Positions 50,975-60,203 of a stretch of 64,000 bases of DNA are shown one piece after another. The translations under genes and the position numbers were made by a program. The stretch is from Nitrososphaerota archaeon (GTDB lineage Archaea > Thermoproteota > Nitrososphaeria > Nitrososphaerales > Gagatemarchaeaceae): contig JAFMAI010000001.1 of NCBI GenBank assembly GCA_029785085.1, positions 1 to 64,000 on the forward strand, read 5' to 3'. The notes beneath the pieces were generated by a model that searched no databases, was not told where the DNA came from, and saw nothing but the letters and a program-made list of their open reading frames with translations. Numbering within the stretch: the stretch's first letter is position 1; each line of letters begins with the position of its first letter.

Positions 50975-52209
50975 ACCTTGAAGATCCTCCCGGCCTTTTC
51001 TATGGCAAGTTTCAGCGCGTCCACGTCGTCGTGGGAGTTGTAGACGTAGAAGCTCGCCCTGCTGGCGGCTGGAACGTCTAGCCAGCGCATGAGGGGCTGG
51101 GCGCAGTGGTGTCCGGACCTTATGGCGACCCCCTCTTCGTCGAGTATGGTGGCGAGGTCATGGGGGTGGACGTCGGCGTAGTTGAAAGAGATCACCCCAG
51201 CCCTGAGACGTGTGTCCATTGGTCCATAGAGCCTGATCCCTCTGATCGCAGTGAGCTCGTTCATAGCATAGTCGAGCAGGCTGACTTCATGCGCCCTGAC
51301 CCTCTCCATGCCTATGGACTCGAGGTAGTCTACGGCTGCTCCAAGGGCTATGCCATCGGCTATGTTCACAGTCCCGGCTTCGAACTTGTATGGTATGTCG
51401 TTCCAGGTCGAGTGGTCGTCGAACACCTCTCTTATCATCTCCCCGCCTGTCTGGAACGGGTCCATCTCCTCCAGAAGACCTCTCCTGGCGACTAGGGCGC
51501 CTATCCCGGTGGGACCGAGCATCTTGTGCCCTGAGAACGCGTAGAAGTCCGAGTCTATCGCCCCAACGTCCACCGGCATGTGCGGGACCGCCTGTGCCCC
51601 GTCGACCAATGTGGTAGCGCCTGCTTCCTTCGCCATGGCGCAGAGCTTAGCCGCGTCATTTATGGTCCCCAGCACGTTGGAACAGTGAGTGAAGGCGACG
51701 AGACGTGGTGCCTCCCTGAGCAAGGCCTCAAAGCTCCCTAGGTCGAGCGTCCCGTCAGGGTTGAGGCCGACATACTTCAGAATCGCTCCGCTGCGCTTTG
51801 CCAGCATCTGCCATGGGACGATGTTACTGTGATGCTCCATGGTGGTGACGACAATCACGTCGCCCTTCTTCATGTTCTTGTCCCCCCAGGCGAAGCTCAC
51901 GAGGTTGGTGGCTTCGGTGGTCCCCCTGACGAAGACCAGATCTTGCGGTCGCGCCCCTACGAAAGCGGCTGTCTTCTTCCTGGAGCCTTCGTACGCTGCC
52001 GTTGCTTCTTCCCCCAGCGTGTGCACCGACCGGTGGACGTTGGAGTTGTAGTTGGAGTAGAATCTCACGAGCGAGTCGATTACCACCTGCGGCCTCTGGG
52101 TAGTGGCAGCGTTGTCCAGATAGACGAGTCTCTTTCCCCGGACCTTCCTGCTGAGAATCGGGAAGTCCGCCCTTAGTCTCTCCACATCTATGGCTTTGGA
52201 TTCGAGCAA
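50971..52209 (-). CDS. sufS: Cysteine desulfurase SufS
   Basis: A 412-residue PLP enzyme. The PLP lysine is in YAFSGHKMLGPTG, and the catalytic cysteine in IRSGHHCAQPLMRW, the group II short loop. YLDNAATTQRP and TTMEHHSNIVPWQ are conserved. It starts at TTG. Confidence 0.96.
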   Translation of the reverse strand: MLESKAIDVERLRADFPILSRKVRGKRLVYLDNAATTQRPQVVIDSLVRFYSNYNSNVHRSVHTLGEEATAAYEGSRKKTAAFVGARPQDLVFVRGTTEATNLVSFAWGDKNMKKGDVIVVTTMEHHSNIVPWQMLAKRSGAILKYVGLNPDGTLDLGSFEALLREAPRLVAFTHCSNVLGTINDAAKLCAMAKEAGATTLVDGAQAVPHMPVDVGAIDSDFYAFSGHKMLGPTGIGALVARRGLLEEMDPFQTGGEMIREVFDDHSTWNDIPYKFEAGTVNIADGIALGAAVDYLESIGMERVRAHEVSLLDYAMNELTAIRGIRLYGPMDTRLRAGVISFNYADVHPHDLATILDEEGVAIRSGHHCAQPLMRWLDVPAASRASFYVYNSHDDVDALKLAIEKAGRIFKV

Positions 52210-52263
52210 CGTCTGATGAGACTCCGACAGCCCGAAGCTTCTTCGCCTGCTTAAAAGAACTCC

Positions 52264-52572
52264 CTAAACCTCAACGTAAACCGTCCCTTTGTCGACCCTG
52301 GTCCTATAGCGCCGCAGTGGGGCGGTCGCAGGTGGGTTCACTGCGTCCCCCGTCCTAAGGTCGAACTGTGACAGGTGCAGCGGACAGACCACCCTGTCCT
52401 CTAGGATGAAGCCCTGGCCTAGGTCCGCTTCCTCGTGGGTGCAGGTGGCAGCCACGGCGAACACCTCGCCGCCGATCTTAGACAGGAGTATCCGCTCCCC
52501 CCCGATGTCCACGGTGGCCATAGAGCCCTCGGCAAGGTCAGACTCGCCCATGGCGGGCAGGTAGTCCCCCAA
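52264..52572 (-). CDS. Rieske-type [2Fe-2S] ferredoxin of the suf cluster
   Basis: A 102-residue Rieske domain with the ligands in ATCTHEEADLGQG (CxH) and VVCPLHLSQFDLRTG (CxxH). It resembles the small ferredoxins found with SufD/SufS in archaea and some bacteria. It lies between sufD and sufS and likely supplies electrons for cluster assembly; that role is inferred from context. Confidence 0.88.
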   Translation of the reverse strand: MGDYLPAMGESDLAEGSMATVDIGGERILLSKIGGEVFAVAATCTHEEADLGQGFILEDRVVCPLHLSQFDLRTGDAVNPPATAPLRRYRTRVDKGTVYVEV

Positions 52573-52577
52573 GCGAT

Positions 52578-53990
52578 CTACCTGTACTTGTAGTGGCGCT
52601 CGAAGATGTCTTCTGACTCCTTGACCTCAGGGGTGAGTTCGCCCGTCGCAGCGAGAAGCGTCTCCCGATCTACAAGGCGTCGTTTCTCCTCATGCCACTT
52701 GCCTTCAATCATGAACCTGGCACCCTCCCTGGTCTGTTCGATGGGAATCCTAGAGAGGACAGGCTCGAAGAAGCCCAGGACCACCATCTTCTTCGCTTCG
52801 TCCGGTGACAGGCCGCGGGCCATTAGGTAGAAGAGCTGCTCTTCGTCGATCTGGGCCACGGAGGCGGAGTGCGTCGCCTTTACCTCGTTGTTGTCTATCT
52901 CAAGGCTGGGGACACCATCGGACCTCGCAGTCCTCTCCAAAATCATGGCATGATGTGCAAGATAGGACCGAGAGTTCTTGGCCGCGTTCACTATCTTGAT
53001 CATCCCCTTGAATATCGACTGGGACTCCCCCTTCAGGACCCCCCTTGCCTGGGTGGAACCAGTGGAGTCAGGGGAGTTGTGGACCAGGTTGGTCTCGTAG
53101 TCATAGCGCTGTTTCCCGTCAGTGAAGAAGATTTCGAACCCCTCCGCGAACGAGCCCCGCCCGTTCAGGTAGAAGTTGGTCCTTGAGCGCGAGACAGACG
53201 CTCCGAGGGAAAGAGAGCTCATTGTCGCCCTGGCGTCGTTGGAGACCTCGATCCCCCTGTTCGAGAGGTGCGTGGTCTGGTCGTCGAGGAGCTGGATGGA
53301 AGAGAAGTCAACGTGAGAGTTCGGCCTGGCGATGACCTCGGCCGTCGATGCGACGAACGCGGGCGACGGTGTGCCCTTGGAGTACTGCTCCTCGAGATAG
53401 ACCAGCCTAGCCTCCTCCTCGGCTATGACGAAGGTCTGCTCGATCACCGACGTTCGTGGGGAGTCAAGCAGGAGCATCTTACGCAGCGGCTTCTCAAGGA
53501 CCACCCCTCGCGGCACTCTGACGAAGGTTCCACAGTTGAAAAAGGCATTCACGAATGCGGCGTACTTGTCAGTCTCCGACTTCACCAGCCTCCCCTCGAC
53601 CAGTTTCCTGACCGCTCCCTCTTCCTGGCGGAGGGCGTCGTGGAAGGACATCAGGTTCACGCCCTTCGAGGCCAGGTCCCTGCTCAGTTCCGCGTGGACC
53701 TGGGTCTCGTTCCCCTGAAGGAGGATGTCTGACTCGGTCCCGGTCAGGTACCCCGTGAAGAAGCTCCGGAAGTCGACCTCCGTGCGGTCCCGGGCCAGCT
53801 TGAACCTGTCCAAGGCGATGTCGAAGGTCCTCGAGTACTTCGTGTAGAGAGGGTTCTTTTCAGAGGGGAGGGAAATGAACTGTCTGAAAGCCTCGAGCCT
53901 CACGTCGGTCAACCACGACGGCTCAGCCAAGGAAGCCGAGATGGAGCGCAGGAGGTCCTCGTTGAAGGAGGACAGGGACGCCTGAGACAT
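52578..53990 (-). CDS. sufD: Fe-S assembly protein SufD
   Basis: A 470-residue SufB/SufD-family protein with the right-handed beta-helix core and the conserved SLEIDNNEVKATHSASVAQID and EQLFYLMARGLSPDEAKKMVV. The N-terminal helical part matches SufD. It forms SufBCD with SufB and SufC. Confidence 0.94.
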   Translation of the reverse strand: MSQASLSSFNEDLLRSISASLAEPSWLTDVRLEAFRQFISLPSEKNPLYTKYSRTFDIALDRFKLARDRTEVDFRSFFTGYLTGTESDILLQGNETQVHAELSRDLASKGVNLMSFHDALRQEEGAVRKLVEGRLVKSETDKYAAFVNAFFNCGTFVRVPRGVVLEKPLRKMLLLDSPRTSVIEQTFVIAEEEARLVYLEEQYSKGTPSPAFVASTAEVIARPNSHVDFSSIQLLDDQTTHLSNRGIEVSNDARATMSSLSLGASVSRSRTNFYLNGRGSFAEGFEIFFTDGKQRYDYETNLVHNSPDSTGSTQARGVLKGESQSIFKGMIKIVNAAKNSRSYLAHHAMILERTARSDGVPSLEIDNNEVKATHSASVAQIDEEQLFYLMARGLSPDEAKKMVVLGFFEPVLSRIPIEQTREGARFMIEGKWHEEKRRLVDRETLLAATGELTPEVKESEDIFERHYKYR

Positions 53991-54011
53991 TCCACTCGAC
54001 TCCGGTCGATC

Positions 54012-55421
54012 CTAGCCGACGGCGTTCGTCATTTCGAGCGACATGAGGCGGTTGAACTCCACCGCGTATGTCATAGGAAGCTCCTTTGCGAAGGGTTCCA
54101 TGAACCCGTTGACGACCATGCTCAGCGCGTCCCCTTCTGATATCCCCCTGGCCATGAGATAGAACAACTGCTCCTCCCCCACCTTGCCTACGCTCGCCTC
54201 GTGGGTGACCGTGGCGTCGTCCTCCTGAATCTCCATGTATGGATAGGTGGCGGTGGTGCTGATCGGGTCCACGAGGAGGGCGTCGCAGCGGACCGTCGAC
54301 TTCACGTTCTTGGCTCCCTTGGCTATGTGGAGGAGGCCTCTGTAGGCGGTGTGGCCGCCCCCTTTCGAGACCGAGCGAGATATAATCTTCGACGTGGTGT
54401 CCTTCGCCAGGTGGATCGCCTTAGCGCCGGTGTCCTGGACTTGGCCTGGACCTGCGTAGGCTACCGAGATGATGTCGGCCTTCGCCCTCGGCCCGAGCAG
54501 ATAGACAGACGGGTATTTCCTGGTGAGCTTGGCGCCTCCGTTGAAGTCCACCCAAGAGACGGTCGCGTCTTCGTGCGCGTGAGCCCGCTTGGTGACGAGA
54601 TTGAGGACATCCCTGGACCAGTTTTGAAGGGTCGTGTACTTCACCAGCGACCCTTTCCTGGCAACAATCTCGACTATGGCCGAATGCAATGACTGCGAAG
54701 AATATACGGGGGCAGAGCAACCTTCGATATAGCCTACTTCGCTGTAGGGGTCGGCGACGATGAGCGTCCTTTCGAACTGGCCCATGTTCTTCTCGTTAAT
54801 CCTGAAGTATGCCTGCAGCGGCATGCTTACCTTCACGCCTTCAGGGACGTAGACGAAGGAACCTGCGCTCCAGACCGCCGTCTGGAGGGCGGCAATGTAG
54901 TTGTCCTGGTAGGGGACCACTGTACCGAAGTACTTTTTCATGATGTCGGGGTACTCTTTCAGGGCCGTCACGGTGTCTGTGAAGACGACCCCCTGCTTCG
55001 CCAGCTCCCCCTGGATGCTGTGGTAGACCGACTCGCTCTCATAGATCGCGCCTACGCCCGAGAGGAACTTCTTCTCAGCCTCGGTGATTCCGAGCTTGTC
55101 ATAGGTCCGCCTGATGTACTCAGGGAGCTGGTCCCAAGATTGGGCTGCCTTCTTCGTGGGGTTGGCATAGTAGTAGAAACCCTGATAGTCGATGTCTTTC
55201 AGCTCCGGGGCCCAGGAAGGAGGCTCTCGATCGAGGAAGTGCTTCAGGGCCTTCATTCTGATCTGTTCCATCCACGCGGGCTCGTCGTGGAGCCTGACGA
55301 TCTCCTGCACCACCCGCTCGCTCAGGCCCTTGGTGCTCCTTACCGCATACTCTTCTACGGGGTCGCTGAAACCGTACTTCTGTGCGTAGTCGTCGCCGAC
55401 GATGTCGATCTTAGAAGTCAT
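54012..55421 (-). CDS. sufB: Fe-S assembly scaffold SufB
   Basis: A 469-residue protein with SFVYVPEGVKVSMPLQAYFRIN, VGYIEGCSAPVYSSQSLHSAIVE with the conserved Cys, and QEDDATVTHEASVGKVGEEQ. It assembles the nascent cluster in the SufBCD complex. It starts 36 nt after sufC with its own TATA-like box and palindrome. Confidence 0.96.
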   Translation of the reverse strand: MTSKIDIVGDDYAQKYGFSDPVEEYAVRSTKGLSERVVQEIVRLHDEPAWMEQIRMKALKHFLDREPPSWAPELKDIDYQGFYYYANPTKKAAQSWDQLPEYIRRTYDKLGITEAEKKFLSGVGAIYESESVYHSIQGELAKQGVVFTDTVTALKEYPDIMKKYFGTVVPYQDNYIAALQTAVWSAGSFVYVPEGVKVSMPLQAYFRINEKNMGQFERTLIVADPYSEVGYIEGCSAPVYSSQSLHSAIVEIVARKGSLVKYTTLQNWSRDVLNLVTKRAHAHEDATVSWVDFNGGAKLTRKYPSVYLLGPRAKADIISVAYAGPGQVQDTGAKAIHLAKDTTSKIISRSVSKGGGHTAYRGLLHIAKGAKNVKSTVRCDALLVDPISTTATYPYMEIQEDDATVTHEASVGKVGEEQLFYLMARGISEGDALSMVVNGFMEPFAKELPMTYAVEFNRLMSLEMTNAVG

Positions 55422-55436
55422 GTCGCGAACTCTTGT

Positions 55437-55450
55437 ATAACATACGTTAT
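55437..55450. promoter_or_regulatory. Palindromic operator candidate at the sufB promoter
   Basis: ATAACATACGTTAT, an ATAAC-N4-GTTAT inverted repeat 16-29 nt upstream of the sufB ATG. A TATA-like CTTATAGG (complement, about 55457-55464) lies just upstream, so the palindrome would overlap the transcription start. The identical 14-mer, reversed, is found upstream of sufC. Confidence 0.65.
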
Positions 55451-55457
55451 GTTCCCC

Positions 55458-56243
55458 CTATAAGGTTTGCCCGGTCTGAGGAGGAACCTGCTCTTCCTCT
55501 CTGTATCCTTTGATCCAAGTGTATCCCTTCTCCTCCAGGAGCCTTGACAGCTCCTCCCCGCCCGACTCGATTATCCGGCCTTCGAACATCACGTGGACGA
55601 ACTGGGGTTTCACGTACTTCAGTATCCTCTGGTAGTGAGTTATGAGGAGAGAGCCCGTCTGAGGGCCGGACACCCTGTTTATTCCCTCTGCTACGATCCT
55701 GAGCGCGTCGATGTCCAGTCCCGAATCGGTCTCGTCCAGGACCGCGAACTTCGGTTGCATGAGCGCCATCTGAAGGATTTCGGCCCTCTTCTTCTCCCCG
55801 CCAGAGAAGCCTTCGTTCAGGTACCGGTTCAAGAAGGAGTCGTTCATGCTCAGCATCTTCAGCTTCTCAGCGACCACTTCCTTGAACTCGAATATTGTAG
55901 GGGGCTCCGAGCCTGCGGGACGGGAGTTGTTGTAAGCGGCGCGAAGGAAGGAGAACATGCTCACGCCCTGTACGCTCACGGGGTACTGGAATGCGAGGAA
56001 GAGGCCCTTCTTCACCCTCTTGTCTGGAGCGAGCCCGACTATGTTCTCTCTGTCTATGAGGATCTCACCAGAGGTCACCTGGTACTTGGGGTGCCCCATG
56101 ACCGTGTATGCGAGGGTGCTCTTGCCGGAGCCGTTGGGGCCCATCAGGGCGTGGGTTTCACCCTGGCCGATGGTGAGGTTGACCCCCTTGAGGATCTCCT
56201 TACCCTCTACTGAAGCGTGAAGTTCCTTTATCTCAAGTTGCAT
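55458..56243 (-). CDS. sufC: Fe-S assembly ATPase SufC
   Basis: A 261-residue ABC-type ATPase: LMGPNGSGKSTLAYTVMG (Walker A), NEGFSGGEKKRAEILQMAL (signature), LDETDSGLDIDALRIV (Walker B) and the H-loop LLITHYQRIL. It drives conformational change in SufBCD. First gene of the cluster in the direction of transcription. Confidence 0.97.
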   Translation of the reverse strand: MQLEIKELHASVEGKEILKGVNLTIGQGETHALMGPNGSGKSTLAYTVMGHPKYQVTSGEILIDRENIVGLAPDKRVKKGLFLAFQYPVSVQGVSMFSFLRAAYNNSRPAGSEPPTIFEFKEVVAEKLKMLSMNDSFLNRYLNEGFSGGEKKRAEILQMALMQPKFAVLDETDSGLDIDALRIVAEGINRVSGPQTGSLLITHYQRILKYVKPQFVHVMFEGRIIESGGEELSRLLEEKGYTWIKGYREEEQVPPQTGQTL

Positions 56244-56281
56244 AATCTGAGTTGCTGACCGCCAGTTCGTATTTAAGTATT

Positions 56282-56295
56282 ATAACGTATGTTAT
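56282..56295. promoter_or_regulatory. Palindromic operator candidate at the sufC promoter
   Basis: ATAACGTATGTTAT, the exact reverse complement of the sufB-side 14-mer. It lies 39-52 nt upstream of the sufC ATG, just above a TATA-like CTTAAATAC (about 56268-56276). It also lies just beyond the 3' end of the GAF gene. Two copies at one gene cluster suggest a dedicated regulator of iron or Fe-S status. Confidence 0.65.
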
Positions 56296-56305
56296 TGAAT
56301 TCGAG

Positions 56306-56782
56306 CTACCAGACGAGGCTGACTTTTCTGGCGACGGCCTCGAGGAACTCCTTGTCGACCGACGAGAAGGCGTCCAACTGGTCGCTGTCTATGTCTATCT
56401 CCCCAATGACGCGTCCCTCGCTCAGGATCGGGACAACTATCTCCGCCTTTGTCGAAAGAAAGCACTGCAGGTACCTCGGATCCTTCCCCACGTCAGAGAC
56501 TATCTCGGTCCTCCCCGCCTTGGCTGCGAACCCACACACCCCCTTTTCGATGGGGATGCGGGTGTGCTCGGTCGGCGACGGCCCAGCCCAGGCATCAAGG
56601 ACCAAGTCATTGCCTTCGACTGCATAGATTCCCACCCACGAGTAGGTCGGTATGGAAGAGTTCAGGAACTTCACGATGGCGCCCCTCGCAGCCTCCCCCC
56701 GGGAACCTTCCAGCGTGGAATCGAGGCCGACGAGAACCTCCTTTGCCTGCTCCCTGCTGAGTCTTCCTGCCGCGGACTTCAA
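56306..56782 (-). CDS. GAF-domain protein, free methionine-(R)-sulfoxide reductase-like
   Basis: A 158-residue single GAF domain with YSWVGIYAVEGNDLVLDAW, EKGVCGFAAKAG (Cys83) and YLQCFLSTKAEIVVPIL (Cys107). The two cysteines and the SEIVVP-like strand match fRMsr enzymes that reduce free methionine-R-sulfoxide; one of the three E. coli cysteines is missing. Starts at TTG. A redox role fits its place beside the suf operon, but this is inference. Confidence 0.72.
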   Translation of the reverse strand: MKSAAGRLSREQAKEVLVGLDSTLEGSRGEAARGAIVKFLNSSIPTYSWVGIYAVEGNDLVLDAWAGPSPTEHTRIPIEKGVCGFAAKAGRTEIVSDVGKDPRYLQCFLSTKAEIVVPILSEGRVIGEIDIDSDQLDAFSSVDKEFLEAVARKVSLVW

Positions 56783-56821
56783 CCTGTTCGCCTTTCTCCC
56801 GAGTTATTTATTCGCGACCCT

Positions 56822-57517
56822 TCAGGCTTCGCTCTCAATCAGATACCGGTAGACTAGCCCGGCGGCGATTCCACCAAGCACCGGACCGATGAGATAGATG
56901 TACCAGTAGCCTGGATAGAACCCGGACGCGATCATCGGGCCGAACGCCCTTGCGGGGTTCATTGCTGCGCCAGTGAGATTCCCGGCGACCAGGACGTCGG
57001 CCACCACTACGAGGCCTATGCCCAGCCCGCCGATGTGGGGAGCCCTGGAGTCGACCGCTGTCCCGTAGACGGCGAATACCAAGACGAACGTCAGGAGCCC
57101 CTCGATTGCCATCCCCTGACCGGCGCTCAAGGCGCTGCTGAGGGTTGGCGAACCCCACTTCACGCTGTCCCCGAGCGCCGACGGGAAGGAAGCCTCCAGC
57201 GCGAGTCCGGCGGCGGTCGCCCCCACGAGCTCCGCGATTATGTAAGGGACGACGTCTCTGGACTTCAGCTTCTTCCCCACCCAAAGACCCAGGGTGACCG
57301 CAGGGTTGAGCGCCCCGCCGGAGACGGCCATGGTGGCTGAAATCGCCACTCCGAGCCCCAGCCCGTTCGCAAGGGCCGCCACGAGTATGGCGGCTGCTGA
57401 GTTGGGACCGACCAGGCTGGCCGTACCCACCGCAGACCCGGCGCCCACGAGCACGAAGACGAAGGTGCCCACCGCCTCTGCCACTAGCTTCCTCGACAGG
57501 GTCGGGGATGTGGACAA
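56822..57517 (-). CDS. Aquaporin / MIP-family channel
   Basis: A 231-residue six-helix channel with both selectivity loops, SGGALNPAVTLG and AMNPARAFGP. The short residues around the second NPA (Arg present) fit a water channel, but glycerol or other small solutes cannot be excluded. It starts at TTG, divergent from the thermosome gene. Confidence 0.92.
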   Translation of the reverse strand: MSTSPTLSRKLVAEAVGTFVFVLVGAGSAVGTASLVGPNSAAAILVAALANGLGLGVAISATMAVSGGALNPAVTLGLWVGKKLKSRDVVPYIIAELVGATAAGLALEASFPSALGDSVKWGSPTLSSALSAGQGMAIEGLLTFVLVFAVYGTAVDSRAPHIGGLGIGLVVVADVLVAGNLTGAAMNPARAFGPMIASGFYPGYWYIYLIGPVLGGIAAGLVYRYLIESEA

Positions 57518-57580
57518 AACGTTCGGCGCAGTTCCGAACAGGCCCCACTTAAGAATTCCCTATCTCTGTCCGGAATAATT

Positions 57581-57589
57581 CTTATAAAC
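57581..57589 (+). promoter_or_regulatory. TATA-like box for the thermosome gene
   Basis: CTTATAAAC centred about 27 nt upstream of the thermosome ATG, a strong archaeal TATA match and consistent with a highly expressed leaderless message. Confidence 0.6.
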
Positions 57590-57611
57590 CGTCGGTTGTA
57601 TACCGAGCTTT

Positions 57612-59252
57612 ATGTCAGCGACTGGACAGCCTGTCATAATTCTGAAGGAAGGTTCTGGCGAGTCTAGGGGGAGGGAGGCTCAGAGGAACAACGTCACCGC
57701 CGCGAAGCTCATCGCCGAGGTTGTTAGGACTTCACTCGGGCCGCGGGGCATGGACAAGATGCTCGTGGATTCCATGGGAGATGTCACCATCACCAACGAC
57801 GGCGCGACGATGCTGAAGGAGCTCGACGTCCAGCATCCGGCCGCGAAGATGATGGTCGAGATAAGCAAGGCCACGGACAACGAAGTCGGAGACGGGACCA
57901 CGTCGGCCGTGGTGGTGGCTGGGGCGCTGCTCGAGAAGGCCGAGGAACTGATCAACAAAGACGTGCACCCAGTGGTGGTGGTGGACGGGTATGGGCGGGC
58001 CGCTGAGAAGGCCCAGGAGATTCTCGAGGCGATAGCAGAGAAGGTCAACCCCGAAAACAGATCCGACCTGCTGAAGATTGCGAACACAAGCATGATGACG
58101 AAGCTAGTGAGCGAGGACTCGCCGCACTTGGCTGGCATAGTGGTCGACGCTGTGCTTCAGGTTGCTGAGAAGCGCGAGGACGGGTTCAAGGTGGACATCG
58201 ACAACGTGAAGGTCGAGAAGAAGCCAGGCGGAGCACTGACAGACACCGAGATGATAAGGGGACTGGTCTTGGACAAGGAAGTGGTCCACTCCGGGATGCC
58301 CAAGCGCGTTGACGAGGCGAAGATTGCGCTGGTGAACTCTGCCCTCGAGATCGAGAAGACGGAGTTCTCGGCTGAGATAAGGATCAACGACCCCCAGCAG
58401 ATGCAGCAGTTCATGGATGAGGAGACGAGCATCCTCAGGGGGATGGTGGACAAGGTCCATTCAGCTGGAGCGACCGTCCTGATATGCCAGAAGGGGATTG
58501 ATGACCTCGCACAGCACTTCCTCGCGAAGGCAGGGATTCTGACGGTGAGGCGGGTGAAGGAGAGCGACATGACCAAGCTGGCGAAGGCGACAGGCGCCAG
58601 GATCGTCACCAACCTCGATGACCTCAACTCGAAGGACCTTGGCTATGCGAAGGTGGTGGAAGAGAGGAAGATCGAAGATGACAAGTGGGTGTTCCTAGAA
58701 GGGGCCAAGAACCCGAAGGCTGTGAGCATCCTTGTGAGAGGAGGAACCCAGAGGGTGGTAGACGAAGCTGAGAGGGCGCTTCACGACGCGCTGATGGTGA
58801 CCAAAGACGTCGTTGAACTCCCTGCAGTCGTAGCCGGGGGAGGCGCTCCAGAAGAGGAGGTCTCGATACAGCTACGCAGCTGGGCGCAGAAGCTCTCGGG
58901 GAGAGAGCAACTGGCTGCTCTGAAGTTCGCTGACGCCATGGAGAGCATACCTCTCACCCTCGCTGAGAACGCTGGGATGGACCCCATCGATACCCAGGTA
59001 GACCTGAGGGCGAAGCATGGGAAGGAAGGGAAGTGGTACGGCGTCGACTCTCTCAACGGGAAGGTGACTGACATGTACTCGAAGTCTGTGTGGGAGCCCC
59101 TGGCCGTCAAGCTCCAGATACTCCGTGCAGCCACCGAGGCGGCGTCCATGATCCTCAGGATCGATGACGTGATAGCGGCGAGCAAGATGAAGGCGCCCCC
59201 TGCCCCTCCTGGAGGAGGGATGGGTGGCATGGGTGGCATGCCGCCGATGTAG
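57612..59252 (+). CDS. thsA: Thermosome subunit (group II chaperonin)
   Basis: A 546-residue chaperonin with RTSLGPRGMDKMLVDSMGDV, the ATPase motif NEVGDGTTSAVVVAG, GGAPEEEVSIQLR and the Gly/Met-rich tail GGMGGMGGMPPM. It folds proteins in a double-ring complex with a built-in lid. Only one subunit gene is in this window. Confidence 0.97.
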   Translation: MSATGQPVIILKEGSGESRGREAQRNNVTAAKLIAEVVRTSLGPRGMDKMLVDSMGDVTITNDGATMLKELDVQHPAAKMMVEISKATDNEVGDGTTSAVVVAGALLEKAEELINKDVHPVVVVDGYGRAAEKAQEILEAIAEKVNPENRSDLLKIANTSMMTKLVSEDSPHLAGIVVDAVLQVAEKREDGFKVDIDNVKVEKKPGGALTDTEMIRGLVLDKEVVHSGMPKRVDEAKIALVNSALEIEKTEFSAEIRINDPQQMQQFMDEETSILRGMVDKVHSAGATVLICQKGIDDLAQHFLAKAGILTVRRVKESDMTKLAKATGARIVTNLDDLNSKDLGYAKVVEERKIEDDKWVFLEGAKNPKAVSILVRGGTQRVVDEAERALHDALMVTKDVVELPAVVAGGGAPEEEVSIQLRSWAQKLSGREQLAALKFADAMESIPLTLAENAGMDPIDTQVDLRAKHGKEGKWYGVDSLNGKVTDMYSKSVWEPLAVKLQILRAATEAASMILRIDDVIAASKMKAPPAPPGGGMGGMGGMPPM

Positions 59253-59261
59253 GTTAAGGGC

Positions 59262-60203
59262 TCAGAGTATCTTTACGTCTTGGAACTTCCCTTCGGTCTT
59301 CGCCAACTCGTATAGCTTGCTGGCTACGGCCACGTCTTCTATGGCCACTCCCCCGGACTTGAATAGGGTCCGCCCCTCGGGTTGGCGCCTCCCCGCGACC
59401 ACCTCGCCCAGCTCTACCGCAGAGTCCCAAGAGAACCTCCCCGCTTCCGCGGCCCTCATCAGCTCTCCATACTCGAACTTGGCCTGGGCCAGGTCGTCCA
59501 CGGCCACCGTCTGAAAGGACGCGACAGCGTCGGTCGAGATTTCTGCGTGGGTCGGGACGTTGGCGCCGCAGATGTTGGCGTGCGAGACGTCCCTCAACAT
59601 GCCCCCGTCCAGGAACGGCGCGTGGGCTGAGGTGATCGCGGTCGCGACCTGCGCGCCTCCGAGGGCGCGTTCAGGAGAGTCGAATGCCCTCGCGGCGAAG
59701 CCCTTCTGGCCCAACGTCTGGGCGAAGGCGCCTCGGCTCCTCTCATTGGGACTCCAGACGCGCACCTCCTCCACCGACATGACAGAACCGAGGGCTAGAA
59801 TCTGGGTAAGCGCCTGCTTCCCAGAGCCGAAGATTGCGACTGCCGCGGAAGTCTTTCGATAGAGGTGCTTCGTCGCCACGGCTGATGCGGCTCCCGTCCT
59901 GAACCGGCCGAGCATGTCCGCCGCTATCACAGCTAGAGGCGCAGAATCGGCGGTGTCGAAGAGGATGACCACGAATTTCGCCCCCGCCTTCGAGGAGAGG
60001 TAGGCCTTCACCCCGGCCCGGCCGAGGTAAGGCATGCTGGCGTGCATCACGTTCAGCACAGAAGACGCGCCTCTCGTCCTGGTCCGCATGAAGTTCTCCG
60101 CTTCGCCCTGCCCCTTCCTCCGGAAGGCCTCTTCCACGACGCCCACCACCTCGTCCATGTCTAGGAGGCCCTCGACGTCCTCCTCCGACAGGATCAGCGT
60201 CAA
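59262..60203 (-). CDS. Ornithine cyclodeaminase / mu-crystallin family protein
   Basis: A 313-residue NAD-binding protein: LILSEEDVEGLLDMDEVVGVVE, FRTGAASAVATKHLYRK, IFGSGKQALTQILAL. Members include ornithine cyclodeaminase, alanine dehydrogenase and imine reductases, and the substrate cannot be decided here. The TTG at 60203 overlaps the stop of the upstream small gene (TTGA); the track start is 16 codons too early. Confidence 0.9.
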   Translation of the reverse strand: MTLILSEEDVEGLLDMDEVVGVVEEAFRRKGQGEAENFMRTRTRGASSVLNVMHASMPYLGRAGVKAYLSSKAGAKFVVILFDTADSAPLAVIAADMLGRFRTGAASAVATKHLYRKTSAAVAIFGSGKQALTQILALGSVMSVEEVRVWSPNERSRGAFAQTLGQKGFAARAFDSPERALGGAQVATAITSAHAPFLDGGMLRDVSHANICGANVPTHAEISTDAVASFQTVAVDDLAQAKFEYGELMRAAEAGRFSWDSAVELGEVVAGRRQPEGRTLFKSGGVAIEDVAVASKLYELAKTEGKFQDVKIL

